A stretch of DNA of 64,000 nucleotides from Pleurodeles waltl (lineage: Eukaryota > Chordata > Amphibia > Caudata > Salamandridae). Below are positions 31,209 through 43,416 of the stretch, piece after piece. The notes below the pieces were generated by a model, which was given only the letters and a program-made list of their open reading frames with translations, had not been told where the DNA came from and ran no database searches. Both the position numbers and the translations under genes were made by a program. Position 1 is the stretch's first letter, and every line of letters starts with the position of its first letter. The stretch spans positions 333,820,177 through 333,884,176 of the forward strand of contig NC_090448.1 of assembly GCF_031143425.1 (NCBI RefSeq). The letters are read 5' to 3'.

Positions 31209-31250
<42 letters not shown>
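31208..31250. repeat. (TC)n then (AT)n microsatellite between DIRS A and B
   Basis: An alternating CT tract of about 13 bases is followed by about 30 bases of AT directly at the left border of DIRS B. Confidence 0.97.
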
Positions 31251-31254
<4 letters not shown>

Positions 31255-31256
31255 GA

Positions 31257-31292
31257 TGGCATGTGTAGCTGCAGATACACATGCTATGCATA
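31257..31292. repeat. Left inverted terminal repeat of DIRS B (partner 36280-36315)
   Basis: All 36 bases are perfectly complementary to the right copy. Each arm contains the internal palindrome-like GTGTAGCTGCAGATACAC. Confidence 0.93.
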
Positions 31293-31599
31293 GCTCTTCT
31301 GACATCTAGTGTTGGGTTCGGAGTGTTACAAGTTTTTTTTCTTCTAAGAAGTCTTTTCGGAGTCACAGGATTGAGTGACTCCTCCTCTCGGTTACAGTGC
31401 GCATGGGCATCGACTCATTAGTTAGATTGTTTTCTTTCCGCTGTCGGGTTCGGACGTGTTCCTCTCGCTCTGAGATTTCGAATCGGAAAACCTTAGAAAA
31501 CCTATTTAATCGTCGTGTTTCGATCGCGTTTTTCACCTAGCATCGAACCGATAGTACTGTCGGAATCTAGATTGCGCCCTTCTGGGTGTGTGTGCCCGA

Positions 31600-33020
31600 C
31601 TCGGGCCTGTTCGGGCCTACTGCATGGAAGCCTGATGGATCAGACTCCAGTTCGATTCTGCCCTCAGTGCCACGCGAAGTTCCCATAAACAGACCAACAT
31701 CTGGTTTGTAATTTGTGCCTTTCTCCTGACCATCGAGAAGAAGATTGCAAGGCCTGTCAATCGTTTCGATCTAAGAAGGCTTTCAGAGATCGTAGAGCCT
31801 AAAGACTGGAAATGGCGTCGAAAAGCACAGAACATCTCGACGTCATGGAAGACGTGCAGGCGCAGACATCAGTCTCCATTGGAGATACTGATTCCGAGCA
31901 GGAATCTGAAGAAGATAGACCTACCACGGCTGGCCAGCATGTGAGTATGTATGTCTGCCCCGACTCCTGTACATAAAAAACTACCGAAGGCCTTGGGTAC
32001 ACCACTGCCGGAAGGCCATGGGTTGGCCCGAAAATAGACTGTAGGCGACCGACGTTCGGGTTCGGCACCGAAAAAGGCCACTCCTTTGTTCACTTTGGAG
32101 TCGAGCAAGTCGGTCAGAAGTTCCACCTCGGACTCTGGTAAGTGTCCTCACTCCTCGGAGTCGAAGATTCAACACCCTACTTCGGAGCCTAAACCGCCGA
32201 CTTCATTTTCGGGACCGAAAAAGATTCAGACTTCGGAACCGAAAAAAGCCTCATACACAGAGGAACAAGGACTTTCGAGTAAACTTAAACAAATCTCGAA
32301 GCCGGTGCAAAAATCTTACAATCCTTCTCATGAGGACACTGAGATTCAGACAATATTGGACATTATGGGTGAAAGACAATCTAGAATCTATATACATAAA
32401 GAGACTGGCAGAATTCTAACTGAACCTCCTTTAAAGACTAAAAGAAAGCTTGCCTTTCAAGAGGAATTAGACTCTGCTCAACCACCAGCAAAGGTTCAAA
32501 AACAATAGGAGAAACCAGCACCTCTCCCTACTTCTCCTCCTCATTCTCCACAGCTTTCATTGTCACCTCCACACAGTAGTCCACCACCATTGCCTTCGCC
32601 AACACACTCACTATACTCATGTGGAGATACAGTGGATCCTTGGTATCTGTATGACCCTGATCCTATCCCAAACAACAATCCTGACCTATACAGCTCCAAG
32701 CTTTCTCCACCAGAGGACACTACTGCCTACACTCAGGTAGTTTCTAGGGCAGCTGCTTACCATGGGGTGAGATGCAAGACTTCATACAGCACATCCCAAA
32801 AGAGCATCCAAAGACAGCACAGCAGGTTGTAGAGGAAGGACAGGCTATAAGTAATAATCAGATAAGGTCTGCCCTCGATGCTGCTGATACAGCCGCAAGG
32901 AGTGTAAATACGGCCATTACAATACAAAGGCATGCATGGTTACGCTCTTCTGGTTTTAAACCAGAAATTCAACAGGCAGTACTTAACATGCCTTTCGATA
33001 AAAAAACATTTATTTGTGCC
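31600..33020 (+). pseudogene. DIRS B gag-like region
   Basis: The zinc-binding-like module is at about 31635-31790 (RFCPQCHAKFP, stop, TDQHLVCNLCLSPDHREEDC). Downstream are polar stretches (32086-32508, with KPTS- and EPKK-like repeats) and a proline-rich part (32520-32640, PPHSSPPPLPSPT). A conserved helical part near 32850-33010 (ALDAADTAARSVNTAI, then MHAWLR-like RHAWLRSSGFKPEIQQAVL) also occurs in element C (about 56400-56500, CCHTWLRTSSFSGDVQANL). Frames change at least three times, so no intact gag remains. Similarity to C places the end of gag near 33020. Confidence 0.65.
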
Positions 33021-33029
33021 TGAGGTGGA

Positions 33030-34831
33030 TACCACCTTAGAGAAACTAAGAAAAGACTCAGATACTGCAAAGGCAATGGGAGCATTATATACCACACCAT
33101 ATAGAGGCTCCTTTTGCAGGCCACAATTCAGAGGAGGATTTAAGCCACAATCCTCTGAAACTTCTACCTCCCAATCAAAGCAGGGACCACAGACACAATA
33201 TCAAAGAGGGGGCTTTAGAGGGTCCTATAGAGGACAATATTTTAGAAACAGAGGCAAATTCCAAGCCTCAAAGCAAGCCACTACGCCATCCAAACTGACT
33301 TCTTTCTCGCCCCTCCACCACACACATCTCCTGTGGGGGGGAAGACTACAGCAATTCCACTCTCATTGGCAAAATATCACCACAGACAATTGTGTGTTAT
33401 CAATTATCCGCAATGGCTATTGCCTAGAGTTAATCTCCACCCCTCAAAACATTCCACCACATTATCACAAATTGTCCCCATAACACAACTTTCTGTTGCA
33501 ACAGGAAGTACAATCCCTACTACTAAAACAAGCAATAGAATTGGTCCCACATTCTCAACAAAGAACAGGTGTATACTCACTATACTTCCTCATTCCCAAA
33601 AAAGATGGCACTCTAAGGCCTATTCTAGACCTCAGACCTCTCAATCTATACATCCTGTCAGAACATTTAGACATGGTAACTCTGCAGGATGTCATTCCAC
33701 TACTACAAAAGCAAGATTACATGACTGCTTTAGACCTCAAAGATGTGTATTTCCATACACCCATCCATCCATCCAGCTCACAGAAAATACCTCAGGTTCA
33801 TCATAGCAGGAAAACATTACCAGTTCAAAGTTTTGCCGTTCGGCATAACAGCTCCAAGAGTGTTCACAAAATGTCTAGCAGTAGTAGCAGCCTACTTAAG
33901 AAGACAACACATTCACATCTTTCCATATCTAGACGATTGGCTAATAAAATCAAGCAATTTTATACAATGTCAAGAACACACTCAATATGTAATAGAAGCC
34001 CTGCATAGACTAGGGTTCACTCTAAATTATCAGAAATCACACCTTCAACCAGCACAGGTACAACCTCACCTAGGTGCTTTTCTAAATACTCAAAAAGCCC
34101 TAGCATATCCAAATACACAAAGGATACAGGCTTTCCAAAATCTCATCCCACATATCCAACCAAATCAACAATACACTGTAAAATTTATCATGAAAATTCT
34201 AGGGATGATGGCATCTTGCATAGCCATAGTTCCACATGCAAGACTAAACATGAAGCCTTTACAACAATGCCTATCACAACTATGGTCTCAGGCACATGGT
34301 CAGCTTCAAGATCTAGTGTTGATGGACCGCCATACGCACACGTTCCTTAAATGGTGGAATCTCGGCAATCTAATGAAGGGGCGGTCATTTCAAGACCCTG
34401 TACCTCAGACCCTAATAACAACAGACACATCAATGATAGGTTGGGAAGCTCATCTCAACAATCATACCTTTCAAGGGAAATGGCGTCCCAAACAGAAACA
34501 ACTTCACATAAACCACCTAGAGTTATTGGCTGTGTTTCTTGCCCTTAAAGCGTTTCAGCCCCTTCTCAAACAGAAGAATGTTCTGATAAAAACAGACAAC
34601 ATGGCAACCATGTATTACCTCAACAAACAAGGCAGGACACATTCATTCCAACTGTCTCTGCTAGCCCAGACAATATGGAAATGGGCAATTCACAAGCACA
34701 TTCATCTACTAGCAGAATACATTCCAGGAATAGACAATCAGTTAACGGATCTCCAAAGGTTGAATCGCCAACAGACTCACGAATGGGAGATTCACACCAA
34801 AGTACTTCAAAATACTTTCAAAAGTGGGTAA
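33030..34831 (+). pseudogene. DIRS B reverse transcriptase / RNase H
   Basis: The region opens with the linker near 33340 and the finger domain at 33496 (IPKKDGTLRPILDLRPLNLY, then ALDLKDVYFHTPIHP). The palm has FKVLPFGITAPRVF and the catalytic FPYLDDWL (about 33920). RNase H has TTDTSMIGWEAHL, NHLELLAVFLALKAF and IKTDNMATMYYLNKQ, with its acidic residues kept. The frame jumps at about 33765 in a CCATCCATCCATCC run: the usual IHPAHR sequence appears only in the next frame, as if CATC had been added. From 33743 a 362-residue frame runs unbroken to 34831. The domain makes DNA from the element RNA. The copy is frameshifted but otherwise well kept. Confidence 0.85.
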
Positions 34832-34839
34832 CACCAGAA

Positions 34840-36250
34840 ATAGACCTATTCCCAACAAGCGAAAACCCAAAATGCCAAAATTTCACATCCAGACACACAC
34901 ATCCTCTATCCAAGGGCAATGCTCTGGATCAACTGGTCAGGGATATTTGCTTACGCTTTTCCCCCTCTCCCACTCCTTCCCTTTCTGGCCACCAAACTAC
35001 GTCAAACATCTCTTACCATGATACTCATAGCCCCAACAAGGGCACGTTAACATTGGTACACAGCACTCTTAGACCTGTCTGTAGCACCTCATTCCAAACT
35101 TCCAAACAGACCAGATCTGTTAACACAGAACAAAAGTCAGATCAGGCACACAAACCCCAATATTCTAAATTTAGCAATTTGACTCCTGAAGTCATAGAAT
35201 TTGGTCACCTAAAACTTCCATCAGAATGTTTGGAAGTGCTTAAACAGGCATGTAAACCTACTACCAGACAATGTTATGCTAACAAATGGAAAATATTTGT
35301 TTACTACTGTCAATTTAAAAATACTGATCCACTCACAGCATCTATACAACATATTATATGCTACCTACTTAATTTGCAAAAATCAAACTTAGCTTTCTCA
35401 TCCATCAAAATCCACCTTATTGCAATATCTGCATATTTACAAACTATTCAACACACCACTTCTCTATTCAGAGTCCCTGTTATTAAAGCTTTCATGGAAG
35501 GAATTTCACCTAGGACACCACCTGTTCCTTCTTGGAATCTAAATATCGTACTTATCAGACTCATGGGCCCACCTTTTGAACCCATGCACTCTTGTCAAAT
35601 TCAATTTTTAACATGGACGTTGGCCTTCCTTGTAGCTATTACTTCATTACAAAGAGTTAGTGAAATACAAACATTCACTATTGAGGAACCTTTTTTCCAA
35701 GTAGACAAACATAAAGTCGTACTAAGGACAAATCCAAAATTTCTACCAAAAGTTGTATCTTCTTTTCTCATCAACCAAACAGTGGAATTGCCCATCTTCT
35801 TTCCACAGCCAGACTCAATTGCAGAAAGAGCTCTTCATACTCTAGATCTCAAAAGAGCTCTTATGTACTCTGTAGATGGAACTAAAGACTTTAGGAAAAC
35901 AAAACAACTTTTCGTTGCTTTTCAACAACCACAAAAGGCAATCCTATATCTAAACAAGGCTTAGCAAGATAGATTGTTAGATGCTTACAAAAATGCTACA
36001 TCAAGGCAAAAAGACAACTTTTGATCACTCTTAGAGCACATTCTACAAGAAAGAAAGGTGCGTCAATGGCATTCTTAGGAAACATACCAGTGGCTGATAT
36101 ATGCAAAGCAGCCACATGGTCTACTCCTCATAGCTTTACAAAACACTATTGTGCTGACGTTTTATTCACAGTAACAGGCCACTGTAGGCCAAGCTGTCTT
36201 AAGAACACTATTTCAGACAACTTCAACTCCTACAGTCTAGCCACCGCTAT
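34840..36250 (+). pseudogene. DIRS B tyrosine recombinase
   Basis: An open frame to 35964 contains the core-binding domain (LPSECLEVLKQACKPTTRQC, then YANKWKIFVYYCQF) and the first part of the catalytic domain (LVAITSLQRVSEIQTF, with the first catalytic R, and KVVLRTNPKFLPKVV). A stop at 35962-35964 is followed in another frame by LRAHSTRKKGASMAFLGN and VADICKAATWSTPHSFTKHY, with HxxR and the nucleophile Y. This enzyme would insert the circular DNA copy without a target duplication. It overlaps the end of the RNase H frame, as is common in DIRS elements. One stop plus one frameshift inactivates it. Confidence 0.85.
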
Positions 36251-36419
36251 TTTTTGGGAGGACTGACTGCTTTGTAGTCTATGCATAGCATGTGTATCTG
36301 CAGCTACACATGCCATTGAACGGAAAATGTCACTTACCCAGTCTACATCTGTTCGTAGCATGTAGTGCTGCAGATTCACATGCACACTCCCTCCTCCCCG
36401 GAAGCCTGTAGTCGTTCAA

Positions 36420-37040
36420 GTTTAACATTTGTACATATGTAGATACATTTACATTTGCATGGACATCTCTTTATATTCTTATACTCTATCACTCCTTCCT
36501 TCACCCTTTGTGGGAAAACAATCAAACAGTGGAGTCGATGCCCATGCGCACTGTAACCGAGAGGAGGCGTCACTCGATCCTGTGACTCTGAAAAGACCTC
36601 TTCGAAGACAAACAACTTGTAACATTCCAAGCCCAACACTAGATGTCGGAAGAGCTATGCATAGCATGTGAATCTGCAGCACTACATGCCACAAACAGAT
36701 GTACACTAGGTAAGTGACATTTTCCATATCTGTCTTTGGTTTGAAGTCTTCTGTATGCTTTTGCTTAGGATCTGTTGGTTTCACCTATTTGCCTCGAAGG
36801 CACAAAGAAAATGGGTGGAAACTGACATCAGCATGCCGACGAGGGCTCCTTATTGCTCTGATGACATCATGCAGAGTTGAGTGCTGAGCCGTGGCATTAG
36901 GACGTCCTCGTCGACGTGGGAGAGCTGAAAAAGAAAAGTTTCAGTGCAATGCTGGTACATTGGGATATTCAAAAGGTGAGCGATACACAAGTAGATATTG
37001 TGCCACCGGAAAAAAGCATGACTGAAACTTTTTTGTGAGT
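36420..37040 (-). mobile_element. Two inverted DIRS left-end fragments
   Basis: Reverse-reading, 36700-36523 matches the left 175 bases of element B (CTTCCGACATCTAGTGTTGG, then TCTCGGTTACAGTGCGCATG and GGGCATCGACTC). Reverse-reading, 37005-36890 matches the left end of element A (TATCGCTCACCTTTTGAATA, TTTCAGCTCTCCCACGT). Both are truncated and non-coding, and both face opposite to A and B. 36660-36725 is also an inverted copy of the B right-end foldback at about 36325-36390. Confidence 0.72.
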
Positions 37041-38015
37041 TCAGAAACATGGGAAACTACTGGTGTGTTTTTTAGAATAGGAGGAAATAATACCAAATAT
37101 ACAGTATTCGAGATAATTGAAAATGACACCGCTTAAAGTTGCTGTGGGTTATACCCCTTTCCCTTTCCACTATTCATGTCCTTTCTCCTACACCTTCATA
37201 AGCAGGAGTCAGAGCCTTCTGCATCAGTAATGCACTGGTATGACAGTAGCAAGATCCTTGCTTTATGATGCCTCGTGTAAAAGAAAGATTATAGTCGCTC
37301 TAAGGAGTCTTGATTGACTGCAAGGTTTCTAGGATTTTTAAGATACACGTACATCTTTTTATACTACACAGTGCAGATATATTTCTCTCACCAAGTAGAG
37401 GCCACTTTTGACAGGTGTCATCATTTTGTGAGATTTGCTACATTCTAAGAAACCTTGCAGAGGCAAACTACAGACCAAACATGCAGCTCCATCTAGAGCT
37501 ACAGTTTCTTCTTCTGCCCAGGGACAACCTGCATCTGGGATATTTCAAAGATAAAGGATCTGTATTGGGAACTCCATATCCGTCCAAATCAATGGTACCA
37601 AAAGTATGTAACTTCATTATATTTATTGGCAGCATGGATTCGCTTTGTCAGCTATGCTTCTAAAAGCATTAGGGCTACTGACTTGCTTGCAGAAATAGAT
37701 GCAGGTACTCAATTCCCCATCACAGCTTCTACCACCTGTATTGGGAACACTTCAGTATAATTTTGTGTACTATTTTTTTATTATTTTCTAATTATTATTA
37801 GAATGTTTAATATGTTGTGAATATCACCTCCACTGTACTTGCAGGAATATCCACATGATGTTGAAAAAGATAAAGGGACTCATAATTGAGAACAACTATC
37901 ATAGTTATTTAACGTTGTCTTCCTTAACCAGGAAAGTGTTCTTTGGTAATGTATATGATTTTAATATTTATTTCCTTCGTATTTTGTGTAAGTGTTGGTG
38001 CCTTTTGTCTCCTAG
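37041..38015 (+). other. Intron sequence before host exon c
   Basis: I see no recognisable element here apart from ordinary AT-rich intron sequence. The last 30 bases form the acceptor tract of exon c. Confidence 0.45.
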
Positions 38016-38100
38016 GTTTAGAAAGTGTGGATCACTATCCGATCCTTGTTGCTGTGACTGGTATTCTTGTACGCCTTTTGGTCGACAGTGAGGAACAAGG
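38016..38100 (+). CDS. Host gene exon c (unidentified protein)
   Basis: The acceptor CCTTTTGTCTCCTAG is followed by 85 bases and the donor GTAAGT. After two bases that complete the glycine codon begun in exon b, it reads [18 protein letters not shown] then RLLVDSEEQ, with two bases carried on. The sequence is protein-like, hydrophobic and helical, and fits the style of exons a and b. The intron from exon b is 24,717 bases and contains DIRS A, the Harbinger element and DIRS B, all in the same direction as the gene apart from the two Myb-like genes. Armadillo/HEAT-type helical repeats are possible, but I cannot name the gene. The next exon was not found with confidence. Confidence 0.7.
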
Positions 38101-39702
38101 GTAAGTCAATGTTACTGCCTCATTTTTAAGCGCTCCTTTGTTTTTAATTGTTTAGTTTGTGATTTTTTCCTCACGATTGATATTAAGCAGAAGATGGTCA
38201 AAACATTGAAGGGAGCTGAAGCTGGTTTCTGTTATGGGAATATAAGAGTGGCAATAAATTATATAAGTAGTGTAATTTAATTTGCTTTGTTTGAAATGCC
38301 CCATGGACTTTGTAATGCAGTCATGTGTGGACTTCATTGACATACAGTGGATGGTTAGACAGTGTTATTTGTTTATCCAGTGAAGCACAGAAAGAGCTTA
38401 CTTTACCCTAGGAAAGTCAGTCATACTATCATGGATATATGAAGTTCAAAACCCTTTAGGGACTTAATGAAAACTGAACATGTCTATTAGTTTAGTTAGC
38501 TAGGCTACTAATCTGAGTAAAATATACTTCCTCAAATCTGTGTTAATAGAGTTTTAATTATTGAGCTCCTATCGTCTCTGATGTCAGCCATTTTGGGATG
38601 AGCCAGTTTCTTTCATAAGCCAGCTTATACCATTATATATCCCCCTCCCATTTCTAACCGAATTGCAGAGAGGACTGCCAGGCTGAAGGACAGATTATTC
38701 GTGCACACAGAACACCTGTTACACATACACACATGTAAACAAACATATGCATGCATACACCAATGGATCCATATAGAACCCTTCCTTATCACTTGCATTC
38801 CCAGCAACCTTTATCTTCTTAAGGTACTCTGTTCTGCTAACCCTAGTCTTGGAAGACTGGTGTTGAGGGTCAAGTTGAACTTCTCATATGTTAGAGCTTT
38901 ACAGGGCTGTGTTTGGCTGGGAGGAGTGGGGCAACACAATACAGCACATCTACTGCACGGTCCAGAGCAGCTGCAGTGCCAAAGAATAAAATAGTGAGGT
39001 AGAAGGACAGAGATAAGGTAATCACTGATGGGGACAGAACTTAAAAGCTGTCCTGCCAGCTTTAACACCTCCTTCTCTCACTGGGTGGAAGGGAAAACCT
39101 AACTGTAAGCTGCTGCCAAAGAGGCGGAGAATTGAGCATCTCGAGAGGATATTCCATTGCAGAGGTATATTTCATTTCCTTCTAGCACTTCAGAGGGAAA
39201 ACAACTGATCCGACCTTCCAAACCATTTAAATGTTACTACCGTGTGAAGGGGGGGCTGCATAATTGTGTGTCCTCCATTCATAAATCTTCTGATGGCCTG
39301 AACCACATTCAAGCATTTATTCTGCTATGATCACAATGTCCGCTCCACCCACCATATGAGATTTTATACAAAAATATTTTCTCATAAATATGGTGTCCTG
39401 AACATTATTTGCTAAAGATATGGACTGGTATATGGTGGCGGAGAGGGTGGTCTATGAGAGCAGGGGCTGTCCAAAAAAATGGGGCAAAATATGGGGCGGA
39501 TGAAATGACTAGCGGGATGGACTTTGTGCCCCACTGGAGATCATCGGAAGGACTTCCCAGTGCCAAAAACTTTGACCATCAACAGGGAGGCAGTAAGGGT
39601 ATTGGGGGCGGGTAAGGGAGAGGGCAAAGGGGGGAGCACGTTTTGTGCTGAATGAGAAGCGATGCGACACAAGTTTTTCTTGCATACTACAATAAAAATA
39701 TT

Positions 39703-39708
<6 letters not shown>

Positions 39709-39736
<28 letters not shown>
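39709..39736. repeat. (AT)n microsatellite
   Basis: About 28 bases of uninterrupted AT. Confidence 0.95.
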
Positions 39737-39740
<4 letters not shown>

Positions 39741-40561
39741 TATTTACAGAAATTCCCAGTACTAAAAATATCCTGAATTACAAAGTAACCAAAATCTTTG
39801 TGTCTGCAAGTGCCAAGCACTTTTCCCGTTGTAAAATGTAGGCAAGTTTCAGCTGCCAAAATAGACATGGGAAAAATTTGGAGGTTTGTTGCCAATTCCG
39901 CATTACTGGTAACTTTAGTTATGTGCAGTGACAGTCTGTACAGTGTATCACCACACATCGGACAACTATTAATGAGGCCTTATATATTACACATTTACAT
40001 CTATTGCATTGAAAATGTTGATTTTTGTTCTAAAACCTATTAAATAGGCATAGAGACAGTTTAAACATATTCTAGCTCGATAATGCTCCTGACCATGAAA
40101 ATGTTGTATTTGCATCTCTTCATAAAAAGTGCCATTCTTATTTTTGAGGCTTAATTATACGGTAGAGGTGCCTAGCTTAACGAACTAGCAAAATAACCAT
40201 CATGTGTACAGTGAGATGTGCATTTTACAGTTAATTGTTTTTATGTATTGCCCTGGTAGAGAGCCAATATAATTTATATTAGTTTCTGAAACGGATAACT
40301 AAGTGCTAGAACACAGCAACAGTTGGTAACAAAACTCATTACCCACTGTCGTTATGTCATAAAGGCCTTCAGGCCAGGCTACCAGGGCTGTTAGAGCAGA
40401 AAGCACCGCTGCAGGAGGGGAAAGGAAGGCAGCGAAGGTGTTGGTGTTGTTTAAGGGCGGCAGGTAAGGTTTTTTTTTACATTTGGGAGAGGCAGGCGAT
40501 GTTATATGTGTCTCCCCATAACTTTTGTCTCATTGTGGCAGTTAAAAGGAGGGGCATATGA

Positions 40562-40586
40562 TTTTTTTTTTTTGGGGGGGGGGGGG
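40562..40586. repeat. Homopolymer junction T12 then G13
   Basis: A T run passes directly into a G run, a likely place for sequencing or polymerase slippage. Confidence 0.9.
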
Positions 40587-41109
40587 TTGCATAACATGAA
40601 TAGATGGGTAAACAGTGAATTCAACTTTAGGGTATTTTTCACCTCTGGGTTCTGAGTGACATCATATACAACTCAAGATTTGCTCTTGTTGTCTGACGTC
40701 ACTCAATATCCCCCTCTGTAAAAAAACATACCGTAGTTAATCTATAATTTATAATTCTATATGTTGTTATGCCATAAAGATCAAGTGCTGCTCACTATGT
40801 GCATTAAAGTGCTGAGGTAGTGATAAACAGATTTTCTTTTTTTATATAGTTCATTGTTGGTTTAAGAAATCATCACAAAAACTGATTTTGCATCAAAAAC
40901 ACTCATAAAGATGTAATATTCACTTTGTTAAACTTAGTCAGTATTTGCAGTACAATTAATAACTTCTGACCTCTTAAAGTGTAATATTCATAAATCCATC
41001 ACTTTAAGCAGTCAATATTCCGTTCTATATCTGTCCCTAGGATCCACAATCTCATTAGTGATTTAATACCAATAAAGTCTTGGTCCAACTCAAATCTGTA
41101 AGACATAAT

Positions 41110-41274
41110 GCCTGGTTTAAAGTTTGGTTGACAGGTCACTCTGTCACAACGTGACAAATACCCTGTTAACCTTACTACTACTGCATTATATCCTATGGCA
41201 CCTGTCGTAAGGCAGATAGGATATCAATCACGTTGTGATGGGGTAATACATTCTCCAAACTCTAAATGAAGCCC
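41110..41274. mobile_element. Decayed Harbinger-type MITE
   Basis: It has the same layout as the MITE at 11769: GCCTGGTTTAAAGTTTGG on the left, CCAAACTCTAAATGAAGCCC on the right, and inner words TCACAACGTGAC, ATATCCTAT and GGATATCAATCACG. It carries more mismatches, so it is an older insertion. Confidence 0.7.
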
Positions 41275-42065
41275 ATTGTCTTCAAACAAGTTAGTGCTGT
41301 ACAGCTGAATAAAGCCAATCAACAAGTAATTTTCCTTTTTTGCACAATCTGCATGTCCTTTCATGTACTACTGCAATATACCTGGACCTCTCAACCTCTA
41401 AGAAGGGAGGATGACCAAATCTAATCTTTATCAATTTAGCAATAAATATTGATCTTGTAGTAATTCTTACCTTGTTAAATAAGGGACACCAATATAAAAT
41501 GAACATTATCTATGAAAGTTCCTAGTCTTTCATGGGTTAAAGTCTGCCAAATGAAAAGTCCTCCGGCTAGCTTTTGGTCACGTTTTTTAGCAGTGTAATA
41601 GTTGCACTCGTTTTGTCTGCCTTCAGACAGAAAAACAAGACTTTGTTTACAAAGGTGAATATAGTGCTCAATTTCCTCAGTCCTGTCCGCAGCATTTCTC
41701 TGGTGTATTGCACCAAGTTGATCATTTCATACGTGTCCACTGAAATGCTTGAAATAATAACTATGAGTACAATTCAGCAAATTAATCCATCCAGAAATAA
41801 ATTCAATCTATTTTACAATAGGGACGTGGTCAATCGTTGATTATCAACTTTTCTTCTCAGTTAATGTCCAAAATCAAGCTTGAGACTCTTGAAAGTAAAT
41901 TTTCATCAAATTAATCCAGTGTATGATCACAATTGCTGATCATTCAACCACATACAGGAATCCATTTATTTATGTATTTCCTTCTTTCAGCATAAACTGG
42001 CATGGTCAAATCTAATTAAATTACTGGCCCTAAATCATCGGTTCCACACTGGTGTACTATGCTTT
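41275..42065. other. AT-rich sequence, nothing recognised
   Basis: I see no gene or repeat signature here. Confidence 0.4.
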
Positions 42066-42416
42066 TTTTGTGCAAAACATTTTATTGATATTTTCCAACA
42101 AACAAGAGTGCTGGCACCTTCCCTGTGGCCAGGCACGTTATCCAACATCATGTACAGCATTACAGCCAAGTATTAATGCCCAAATGCACAAAAACATGGC
42201 ATAATAACATGCAGTTATGCAGTAAAACACAAACCCTTCATCCCATGTGTACACCCCTCGTATCCTGTCCATGAGCGTGTGTATCTCGAACAGCTAACCA
42301 TGGCTTATCTGTACATGGGTCCAATTAAATGCCCCGTAATCCAGCCCAGTCCTTCCAGATTTTATATTATTTCTGGGGGCCCCCCCCCCTTGCCTAGTAT
42401 ATTTGGCGCTCCAGTC

Positions 42417-43416
42417 CTATAGGGAGTCCATACCTTTGGCCCATGTCTCTACAGAAGGGGCCGCAGCGTCCTTCCAGACTCTCACAATGTCCCATTTCGC
42501 CACAATCTGGCCCAGCCAGAGTGACACCTTTTGATGTCTGTTCCCCCCCAAGTCATCAGCTTTATGTAAAAGGATAAGTTTATGGTCTGTAGAGATGGGC
42601 CGGACCAGCACTTCCTCTAATCTTCCTAACACCTCTTTCCAATAGTGAGATAGAGCGCGGCAACGTCAGAATGTATGGGGCTGATCTCCTTGTGGGTCCC
42701 CACATCTCAGGCAATCCCCCATGACTATCAGTCCAATGCTGTGTAGTTTTGCTCTGGTGAGACAGACACAGTGAAGTAACTTCAGTTGTATTACCCTAAA
42801 TTGGGATGCTATAACTTCCTCTCTGTGCGTCTCCACCGTCTCCTGCCAGTCCTCGTCCTCCATATGACCCAGCTCCCTCTTCCATGCCCTTTTTGCTGCC
42901 ACCATGGGATCAGGCAAGTTGCGTAGTAGCATTTTGTAAATCTCAGACAGCTTATGGTCTTTTATATCCATAAGGAAATTTTTTGCCTCTATCGGAGAGA
43001 ATCAAGGGATGACCTGCTTTGATTGTATGATAGGTAAAAGTGTGTGTCAAAGCTGCAAATAACAGAAAAAACTGTGCACAATGCAGATCGAATTCTACCT
43101 GTAAGTTCTGGAAGGATTTAATTGTTTCATTGTGCAACATGTCCCCTAGTATGGAAATCTATATAACATCCCAAGTGGCAAATTCTTGCAGGGCACCCAC
43201 CTGTGGGATCCTGGTGCCCCTCCACAGTGGAGTCTGCAGTGTCAACCTACCAGCCCAACCAATGGACTTCATAGCAGCCAACCACTTCCCAAACACCACT
43301 CTTGGTAGGAGAGTCTCTGCTGCTGTTCCACCATAGAGCAGGTGCGGACGATTTTGACAGACCTTCAACCAACCCCTCACTGCATATGCCAGGTTATTGA
43401 ATCCGCTAACCACCAT
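42417..43416 (-). pseudogene. LINE ORF2 C-terminal region
   Basis: Fragments read KMLLRNLPDPMVAAKRAWKR, then GHMEDEDWQETVE and LLHCVCLTRAKLHSIGL. A cysteine/histidine pair follows (CLRCGDPQGDQPHTFW), the kind of CCHC-like motif found after the reverse transcriptase of L1/Tx1 elements. The 42632-42417 part (SLWLGQIVAKWDIVRVWK) is the end of the protein. The pieces are in different frames. Confidence 0.6.

Larger units (their letters stand above)
31257..36400 (+). mobile_element. DIRS-type retrotransposon B, most complete copy
   Basis: A 36-bp left repeat (31257-31292, TGGCATGTGTAGCTGCAGAT...) is exactly inverted at 36280-36315. The body has gag, reverse transcriptase with RNase H, and tyrosine recombinase in the usual DIRS order. 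Several stops and frameshifts are present, but all catalytic motifs can be seen. A foldback follows the right repeat (about 36316-36390). It has no integrase or LTR, consistent with recombinase-mediated integration through a circular intermediate. Confidence 0.9.
38101..41109. other. AT-rich sequence without recognised gene
   Basis: This is probably further intron. It contains an (AT)n run at 39709-39736 and a poly-T/poly-G junction at 40562-40586. Weak exon-like stretches at about 38669 and 40380 were not accepted. Confidence 0.45.

Noticed and set aside
38669..38735. Possible next host exon (EDCQAEGQIIRAHRTP) with acceptor GAATTGCAG and the right starting phase
   Set aside because: It runs directly into CA-rich simple sequence and the donor is weak; too short to support alone.
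40381..40463. Exon-like stretch ATRAVRAESTAAGGERK ending at GTAAGG
   Set aside because: Poor acceptor tract, low-complexity composition and no phase match to exon c.
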